Assembly: GCA_016287075.1 (NCBI GenBank) | Contig: JAEEVC010000021.1 | Location: forward strand, 1-48,220 | Origin: Bacteroidales bacterium | GTDB lineage: Bacteria > Bacteroidota > Bacteroidia > Bacteroidales > UBA932 | Length of the DNA stretch: 48,220 bases | Direction of reading: 5' to 3' | Part shown: positions 41,172 to 48,220 of the stretch, piece after piece | Numbering within the stretch: position 1 is the first letter of the stretch | Layout: every line of letters starts with the position of its first letter | Program-made: the position numbers and the translations under genes | The notes under the pieces: generated by a model | What the model was told of the DNA's origin: nothing | Seen by the model: the letters and a program-made list of their open reading frames with translations, nothing else | Databases searched by the model: none

Positions 41172-42218
41172 TTATTCTTCTTTTGAGGGTTCTGCCTCCT
41201 GTCGGCTCAGGCCGATGAAGACGCTGGAAAGCATGGTGAAGATATACGCCTGCAGGAAGGCGACCAGGAGCTCCAGGATGTCGAGGAAGACGCCGAAGAG
41301 CACGGACAGCACGCTCAGGCCCGCGTTGACGGCGGCGCCGAGTTCGACCGTCAGGAAGACGACCGCCACCACCCCGAGGAGCATCATGTGCCCCGCCAGG
41401 ATGTTGGCGAAAAGCCGGATCATCAGCGAGAAAGGCTTCGTGAAGATGCCGATGATCTCGATCAGGGGCATCAGCGGGAACGCCTTGAGGAAGACCGGGA
41501 CGTCCGGCCAGAAGATATCCTTGTAGTAGTGCCGGTTGCCGAAAAGGTTGACGGCGAGGAAGGTGAACAGCGCCAGGCAGAAGGTGACGGCGATGTTGCC
41601 CGTGATGTTGGCCCCGCCGGGGAAGAAGGGCACGATGCCCATCAGGTTGTTGACAAAAATGAAGAAGAAGGCGGTCAGCAGGTAGGGCGAATAGCGCTTG
41701 TAATCCTTGCCGACGCAGGGCTTGATGATATCGTCCTCGACCATCATCACGAGCATCTCCAGCAGGCCCGTGAAGCCGCCGGGGGCCTCTTCGCGGGCGT
41801 CGTGTTTCCGGTACCAGCGGGTGCCGAAGAGCACCAGCAGGACAAGGATCAGGCTGTTGACCATCAGGCCGAGGACGTTCTTGGTGATGGAGATGTCCAA
41901 CGGACGGACGGGGCCCGAGGGCGTGTCTTCCACGATCTTCCCTTCATGGTCCTCCCCCTTGCCCGCGATGCGGAAGCCCGCATAGGAGCCCTCTTCCAGA
42001 TGATGGGAGGAGAAGCAGTGCCAGCCGGTCGTCCGGCTGCGCACGATGACCGGCAGCGGGATGCTGACCGGCTTGCCGTTGATGGTGGTGATGTGCCACT
42101 CGTAGGCGTCCGAGACATGGCCATACAGGTATTCGTCCATATCAAACTCCGCCGCCGGGGCCGCGAGGGGCACCAGCAGCAGCGAAAGCAGCATCCCTAT
42201 ATGACGGAACCACTTCAT
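41172..42218 (-). CDS. atpB: ATP synthase Fo a subunit with exported N-terminal extension
   Basis: Proton channel subunit. 348 residues, about 100 longer at the N-terminus than E. coli subunit a. The extension starts with a signal-like segment ending PAAAEF, then a soluble part (about 24-110) before the first membrane helix of the core. The essential Arg268 lies in SLMIRLFANILAGH. This extension is usual in Bacteroidetes. It overlaps atpC by ATGA. Confidence 0.93.
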   Translation of the reverse strand: MKWFRHIGMLLSLLLVPLAAPAAEFDMDEYLYGHVSDAYEWHITTINGKPVSIPLPVIVRSRTTGWHCFSSHHLEEGSYAGFRIAGKGEDHEGKIVEDTPSGPVRPLDISITKNVLGLMVNSLILVLLVLFGTRWYRKHDAREEAPGGFTGLLEMLVMMVEDDIIKPCVGKDYKRYSPYLLTAFFFIFVNNLMGIVPFFPGGANITGNIAVTFCLALFTFLAVNLFGNRHYYKDIFWPDVPVFLKAFPLMPLIEIIGIFTKPFSLMIRLFANILAGHMMLLGVVAVVFLTVELGAAVNAGLSVLSVLFGVFLDILELLVAFLQAYIFTMLSSVFIGLSRQEAEPSKEE

Positions 42219-42460
42219 ACTTCAGCACATACATCAATCTGGTCCGACAGCACCTCCACGAAACCGGACGCGATGGCGACCCGCTTTTCCACCCCTTCCT
42301 CCACATAGGCGACCTCGCCCCGCTCCAGCGAGGAGATAATCGGGGCATGGCCCGGCAGGACCTCGAAGGGGGCCAGCGAACCGGGCAGGCGCACCAGGGA
42401 AACCGCCGCATCGACGAGCGGCCCGGAGGGGGTGAGGATATGGAGGCGCATCGGGTCCAT
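42215..42460 (-). CDS. atpC: ATP synthase F1 epsilon subunit, short form
   Basis: 81 residues comprising only the N-terminal beta-sandwich (MRLHILTPSGPLVDAAVSLV, PFEVLPGHAPI). The C-terminal helical hairpin that inhibits ATP hydrolysis in other bacteria is absent, as is usual in Bacteroidales. ATG 42451 three codons in is an alternative start. It is 2 bases after atpD and overlaps atpB. Confidence 0.9.
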   Translation of the reverse strand: MDPMRLHILTPSGPLVDAAVSLVRLPGSLAPFEVLPGHAPIISSLERGEVAYVEEGVEKRVAIASGFVEVLSDQIDVCAEV

Positions 42461-42462
42461 CG

Positions 42463-44055
<1,593 letters not shown>

Positions 44056-44081
44056 TCATCCGCGAAGAACGGAACAGGTGG

Positions 44082-44160
44082 AATAATAACCTGCATCACC
44101 GGTGGCTGCTGCTTCGCAGCCCTGTCCGGGTAAATGCCACCGGTGATGCAGGTTATTATT
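44082..44160. repeat. Palindromic element with invariant core, copy 3 (perfect arms)
   Basis: A perfect 24-bp inverted repeat (44082-44105 and 44137-44160) encloses the 31-base core (44106-44136). The core has its own small hairpin, gctgc/gcagc with loop ttc (44108-44120). The element lies between the 3' end of the GH127 gene and the atpD promoter. The remaining sequence from 44161 to 44280 shows nothing recognisable apart from the ttctatttcac flank shared with copy 1. Confidence 0.9.
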
Positions 44161-44280
44161 TCTATTTCACTACATACCGGAAGTTTGGATGAAGTGAGAC
44201 TCAGATAAAAAGGACAATCCGGCGGACAGGAGCGGCGGCCCGGTAGGGGGTCGCCGCTTGTTTCGGATGTCATTCCGCGC

Positions 44281-46188
44281 TCAGCGGAGTTCCGGGAAGA
44301 CCGTCAGGCGGAGCTGGGTCAGGCCGTAGGGGATGAGGGTCAGCGTCTCCGGTTTTTCCGTGACGGGCTTCGGCGAGACCGGCAGGTCGGGGGTGTATCG
44401 CCCCTCTTCCAACGCCCACTCGATGCGGCGCGCGGGGACCGTCACGGTGCGGAAAGGCTGGTCCAGTCCCCGGTCCGCGAGGGTGCCGTAGGCGGGTGTT
44501 CCGGCCAGGGCGAAGTTCCACGGGCCGTTCGGCGTGATGTTCCATGAGCGGAAGGAGGGATTCTCCGAATGCTTCCCGCGCATGGAAGGATAGTCGGTCC
44601 GGTCCTCTTCCCAGCGCTCCCGGATGGGGAAGCTGTACAGCAGCGGGCCGGCCTCCACGTACGTCCCCCGGGCGCCGCTGCTCTCCTGGACGGTCTTGAC
44701 CGTCAGCGGCATCGGCAGGCGGAGGGCAACGACGTCGCCGTCCCGCCAGATCCGGTCGAGGGTCACAAATGTGCCCGGAGTCGCGTCCAGGACCTGTTTC
44801 TCGCCGTTCACCAGGATTTCAGCCCCGCGGCACCAGCCGGGGATCCGGAAGCGGAAGGCGCGTTTCGCCCGTTTCGGCATCTCAAAACGGAACGTGATTT
44901 CCTCGCCGAAGGGGTAGGCCGTCTCTTCGTGGATGACGCCCGCATCGAACGCATAGTCGCCGGGACCGTACAGGGCGGCCACGACCTCGCCGTCCTTCCC
45001 TTTCAGCCACATCCGGGCGACATAGTCCGGCAGGAGCCGGTGGATGTTGCCGATGCAGCATTCGGTCTCATGGACGGGCCGGTAGGCCATCCAGGTCTTG
45101 CCATGGAAGAATTCGTTGTGGTTGGAGGTGCCGGTCGCGATGAACTGGTTGACCGAGGAGAAGTACTGGATGGCCTTGAAATCCTTGGTAATGGCGCCGA
45201 GGCCCGCGTTGAAGACCGCCTGCTCCAGCCGGTCGGCCCAGCGGGCGTCGCCCGTGACCCGGAGGAAATGGCCGAGGGTCCAGGTGTAATCGACGATGTC
45301 GCAGGTCTCATGGCTGTGGAGGATGTCCCGGCCTTTCAGCCACTCGGCGCTGGAATAGACGCCGTCCGGCAGCATGTCCTCGGCCTCCAGCCGCTCGGCC
45401 GCCGTCAGGGCGAGGTCGAGGAAATAATGGTCCCGGGTCGCCTCGAACAGCAGGAGGGGCAGTTTGAGCATCTCCGCGCAGGTCACCCCGTGCATATGGA
45501 AGCGGGCATCGTCCCAGATGACCTCCGGGCGCAGGTCGAAGGGACGTTTCACCTTGTACTCGCCATGAATGGCCTTGTAGCGGTAGGCGCTGTCGGCCTT
45601 TTCCAGCAGCCGCCGGTCGCCCGTCAGCCGGTAGGTCCAGAGCATGCCTTCGAGGTTGACGATGTTGCGCCAGTCGGTCAGTTCCTCCGGCGTCAGGGTC
45701 AGGTAATGGCGGGTCAGCGCTTCCGGCACGGACGGATCCGGGGAGGCCTCATAGGCCGCCTGGATGGCCCGGAAAAACACCGCCATGGGCCACTGGGACT
45801 CGATTTTTTCATTGCCGAGCCGGCCGGACGGCCGGGGATGGGCCAGCGTGTACCGGACGCCGGACGTCCCCTTTTCGATGAGCGCGGCATCCCCCAGGGC
45901 ATAGCCCAGGCGCAGGAGCCCGTCGGTATAATATGCCGTCTGCTCATAGCGCCACCAGTCCTTGCCATGTTCCCCCTGACGGGGAATCTCCCCGGCCCAG
46001 AGGCAGGTATTATAGGGATAGGACATAGCCTCGGGATGGCCGGTCAGGCCGTCGCGCTGCCGCTCCAGCATCGACCGGAGCCAGCCCGCCGGATGGATCC
46101 GGGACAATTCGCCCTCGTTCCACGGCTGCGCATGCACGGCGGAGACGGCCAGAAGGCCCACCAGACATAATAACCAACTCTTTCTCAT
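44281..46188 (-). CDS. GH127-family glycosidase (beta-L-arabinofuranosidase-like)
   Basis: 635 residues from ATG 46188 with a signal peptide ending AVHAQ; the open frame to 46593 has no protein features before that. The family's zinc-thiolate site is visible: Glu294 and Cys296 in HSHETCDIVDYTW, and Cys377-Cys378 in HETECCIGNIHR. These correspond to the Glu, Cys and paired Cys of the characterised enzyme HypBA1, where one Cys of the pair is the nucleophile. It probably releases arabinofuranose or a related sugar from plant glycans, acting in the periplasm. Subfamily (127 against related families) is not certain. Confidence 0.85.
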   Translation of the reverse strand: MRKSWLLCLVGLLAVSAVHAQPWNEGELSRIHPAGWLRSMLERQRDGLTGHPEAMSYPYNTCLWAGEIPRQGEHGKDWWRYEQTAYYTDGLLRLGYALGDAALIEKGTSGVRYTLAHPRPSGRLGNEKIESQWPMAVFFRAIQAAYEASPDPSVPEALTRHYLTLTPEELTDWRNIVNLEGMLWTYRLTGDRRLLEKADSAYRYKAIHGEYKVKRPFDLRPEVIWDDARFHMHGVTCAEMLKLPLLLFEATRDHYFLDLALTAAERLEAEDMLPDGVYSSAEWLKGRDILHSHETCDIVDYTWTLGHFLRVTGDARWADRLEQAVFNAGLGAITKDFKAIQYFSSVNQFIATGTSNHNEFFHGKTWMAYRPVHETECCIGNIHRLLPDYVARMWLKGKDGEVVAALYGPGDYAFDAGVIHEETAYPFGEEITFRFEMPKRAKRAFRFRIPGWCRGAEILVNGEKQVLDATPGTFVTLDRIWRDGDVVALRLPMPLTVKTVQESSGARGTYVEAGPLLYSFPIRERWEEDRTDYPSMRGKHSENPSFRSWNITPNGPWNFALAGTPAYGTLADRGLDQPFRTVTVPARRIEWALEEGRYTPDLPVSPKPVTEKPETLTLIPYGLTQLRLTVFPELR

Positions 46189-46319
46189 CTCTTTGGACAG
46201 GATTACGATTTGACGAGATAAAGATACGAAGAAAACGGAAAGCCGCAGCACAAACAGCCGATTTTCCGGGCCTTTCTTCCTATTTCCGGTGGAAACACCC
46301 CCCGACTTTGCGCTTCTGT

Positions 46320-46351
46320 TTTGTAGAAACAGGAAACTATTCATACATTTG
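46320..46351 (+). promoter_or_regulatory. Promoter of the second peptide-lipoprotein locus
   Basis: TTTG (46320-46323), exactly 20 bp, TACATTTG (46344-46351). The leader to the first ATG is about 110 bases and contains two inverted repeats, tgcctgc/gcaggca (46373-46389) and cggtcc/ggaccg (46426-46446). The rest of the 280-base gap before 46469 shows nothing else. Confidence 0.75.
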
Positions 46352-46468
46352 TGTTTGCTATGGAAAGCGTTTTGCCTGCCCGGCAGGCAGACCGAGGGCC
46401 CCACGCTTTTGAATCCCGTTGTTACCGGTCCCGGGGGCTTGGACCGACCAAACCGAAAGGAAGGGATC

Positions 46469-46618
46469 ATGTACTGTTCCGACAATGAAGCGCCCGCGCG
46501 CGGCAAGTATGTCGCCCCCCTGACAAGGGAGTCCGTCATCCGATACGAGTTGTCCTGCCTGGTTTCCGGCGGAAACGACGACAACGAGAACACCTGGGAA
46601 TTTGACCTGTTTAATTGA
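46469..46618 (+). CDS. Small peptide (49 aa) preceding a fimbrillin-like lipoprotein
   Basis: The product has no signal peptide. GKYVAPLTRESVIRYELSCL is its middle, followed by SGGNDDNENTWEFDLFN, an acidic Asn-rich end with a Trp. Its stop is 8 bases before the ATG of the lipoprotein gene. Together with the peptide gene at 4342-4509 it shares size, a Y-x-x-P segment, a polar middle, an acidic/Trp tail and position. Sequence identity is low, so relationship is inferred from plan rather than alignment. Function unknown. Confidence 0.55.
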   Translation: MYCSDNEAPARGKYVAPLTRESVIRYELSCLVSGGNDDNENTWEFDLFN

Positions 46619-46626
46619 CCGGCGAT

Positions 46627-48220
46627 ATGAACACGAGAAAGCTTGCCTGCCTGGCGCTTGTTGCCCTGGTCCTCGGCGCCTGCCAGAAAGAAACAGATAA
46701 GAATACGCCGCCCGTAGCCGGAAAGGCCTGCCTGCCGGAGATCGTCGCCGAAGTGGAACAGGCACAGGCGTCGCGGTCCACGGTTTCAGTCGATGAAAAC
46801 GGCACCGGCACCATCCTGTGGCAGCCCTACGACGCGATCAATGTTTTCTTCGGAACGAAGGGTGCCGTTTACGTTTCCCAGAACACGCGAAATGCGGCAT
46901 CCGCCCCGTTCCGCACGACAGATGAAAGCGCCGAAAGCGCCGAGCTCGAATCAGACAATATCTGGGGCCTGTATCCTTACGACAGGAACGCGGCCTGCGA
47001 CGGCGCTTCCGTGACGACGACCCTCCCCGGACACCAATACGGCGTGCCGGGAACCTTCGCCGACGACCTGTTCATCACCCTGGCCCATTCCGCCACCAAC
47101 ACCCTGAAGTTCTTCAACGTATGCGGTGGCATCAAGTTCAGCCTGACCCGCAGCGACATCGCTTCCGTCACCTTCAAGGGAAACCGTGACGAAGATATCG
47201 CCGGCGACATCTCCCTCACCTTCGCGGACGGCGCCCCGAAGGCGACCGTCGTGAACGGGATCAAGGAAATCACCCTGACCCCGCTCTCCGGCAGCGCCTT
47301 CAACAAGGGAACCGACTATTATATCATCACCCTTCCGGTCGCCCTGTCCGGGGGCTTTACCATCACCTTCACCACGACGAGCGGCAGCGAGGCGGCTTTT
47401 GCGTACACCGACAAGCCCGTCTCCATCCAGCGCTCCTCTTTCGGCAGGAAGGCGGATTTCGACACCTATGCGTCGTTCGTCGGAATCAAGACCCTTCGTT
47501 ATACGACCTCGGACGGGCAGTTGCTGACCCTTCCCCGGCCCGACGGCTTCGGCGCCGCAATCGCCTCCCACACGTACGAGAACGGAGTGGGCACGATTAC
47601 CTTCGATGCTCCCGTGACCACCATCGGCGACTATGCCTTTTCCGGCTGCAAGACGCTGACATCCATCGATCTTCCTGAAGGATTGAAACGTATCGGCAAC
47701 CGCGCCTTCGAGTTCTGTACGGGATTGACGTCGATGGTCATTCCCGACAGCGTGATAGACCTCGGCAGCGTCATATTCACCAATTCGGGCGTCACCTCCG
47801 TCTCGATCGGCGGCATCGTCGAAACAAAATCGATGAATTCGCCACTGGGCGGCGGCAACAACCTTTCAGTGACGGTCCGAGAGGGCGTGCGTACCATCGG
47901 GGAGAGTGTTTTTTCCGGATGCAGTTTCATCGCGTCCATCAGCCTTCCTGAAAGCCTGACCTCTATCGGTCGTGCCGCTTTCTACAACTGCCGGGGCCTG
48001 TCCGCGGTCACCATCCCCGCCGCCGTAACGGAAATCGGCGAGCACGCATTCCGCGAGTGCAAGAACCTGACATCCATGGAGATCCCTGCGGGGATAACGC
48101 GTATCGCACCCTACACCTTCCAGCTTTGCTCGGGACTCACCGCCGTCTCGCTTCCTGACGGACTGACGGAAATCGGCGACTATGCCTTCGGCAACTGCAC
48201 CGGCCTGACCGCTTTCACCA
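46627..48220 (+). CDS. BspA-type leucine-rich repeat lipoprotein, 3' end outside the window
   Basis: Open to the window end (531 codons seen, no stop). The signal ends in the lipobox LGAC. The mature N-terminus has a fimbrillin-like start (QASRSTVSVDENGTGTILWQ, then PYDAINVFFG) and a beta-rich domain to about residue 310. From about residue 318 (near 47580) regular LRR_5 units begin, for example TIGDYAFSGCKTLTSIDLPE, each about 23 residues with the pattern IG..AF..C..L..I.LP. Such proteins bind host matrix or other bacteria in some species. One unit (near 47760-47860) is interrupted by a Gly/Asn-rich loop. Confidence 0.85.
   Translation, partial: MNTRKLACLALVALVLGACQKETDKNTPPVAGKACLPEIVAEVEQAQASRSTVSVDENGTGTILWQPYDAINVFFGTKGAVYVSQNTRNAASAPFRTTDESAESAELESDNIWGLYPYDRNAACDGASVTTTLPGHQYGVPGTFADDLFITLAHSATNTLKFFNVCGGIKFSLTRSDIASVTFKGNRDEDIAGDISLTFADGAPKATVVNGIKEITLTPLSGSAFNKGTDYYIITLPVALSGGFTITFTTTSGSEAAFAYTDKPVSIQRSSFGRKADFDTYASFVGIKTLRYTTSDGQLLTLPRPDGFGAAIASHTYENGVGTITFDAPVTTIGDYAFSGCKTLTSIDLPEGLKRIGNRAFEFCTGLTSMVIPDSVIDLGSVIFTNSGVTSVSIGGIVETKSMNSPLGGGNNLSVTVREGVRTIGESVFSGCSFIASISLPESLTSIGRAAFYNCRGLSAVTIPAAVTEIGEHAFRECKNLTSMEIPAGITRIAPYTFQLCSGLTAVSLPDGLTEIGDYAFGNCTGLTAFT

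Noticed and set aside
44082..44160. Simple terminator of the GH127 gene
   Set aside because: The perfect 24-bp arms and the core repeated at two other sites show a dispersed element. It may end transcripts, but no T tract directly follows the hairpin.

Overview
The window reads as chromosomal DNA from a GC-rich member of the Bacteroidales. The signs are promoters of the Bacteroidetes type (TTTG, 19-21 bp, TAnnTTTG) in front of many genes, F-type ATPase genes in the order beta-epsilon-a-c-b-delta-alpha-gamma, several lipoproteins with fimbrillin-like N-termini, and families such as DUF4421, MG2-type surface proteins and a BlaI/M56-TonB pair. An uncultivated gut or rumen lineage is likely. The genus cannot be settled from the sequence alone.

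Layout. 1-1460 holds no convincing gene, only several families of repeats. 1463-4184 carries galE (minus) and the D,D-carboxypeptidase gene dacB (plus). 4342-10863 is a plus-strand operon of one 55-residue peptide gene and three lipoprotein genes with fimbrillin-like starts, closed by a clear terminator. 10941-12988 is radA coupled to an exported peptide deformylase-like lipoprotein, followed by a small Ala/Glu-rich lipoprotein gene. 13368-20222 is a compact eight-gene minus-strand operon (small membrane protein, mutL, rhomboid protease, EEP-family membrane protein, tsaC-type enzyme, rsmE, HGSNAT-like acyltransferase, phosphodiesterase), mostly joined by overlaps of 1-4 bases. It is divergent from ispF across a palindromic double promoter.

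20837-22250 is a tRNA locus (Gln-CTG, Met-type CAT) followed by an AT-richer stretch of gene relics: a DUF3800 gene broken by a 23-bp duplication and the C-terminal tail of another protein. Then come blaI-mecI/M56-TonB, a uracil-DNA-glycosylase-family gene, an intergenic repeat cluster, a FISUMP-type lipoprotein gene, an MG2-type surface protein gene, a serine hydrolase gene and a GH20 hexosaminidase gene. 31791-37270 (minus) holds LolA-like, DUF4421, YhhN and a 1005-residue surface lipoprotein gene. 37321-43986 is the complete ATP synthase operon. The window closes with a GH127 glycosidase gene and a second peptide-plus-lipoprotein locus whose BspA-type leucine-rich repeat protein runs off the end.

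Most genes are housekeeping or cell-surface. The least explained material is: (a) a palindromic intergenic element present three times with an invariant 31-base core, inverted in one copy relative to its flanks; (b) two unrelated loci with the same plan of strong promoter, long leader, tiny acidic/Trp-ended peptide and fimbrillin-like lipoprotein; (c) a peptide deformylase with all its catalytic motifs but a lipoprotein signal; and (d) a repeat that supplies the start codon of a surface-protein gene.
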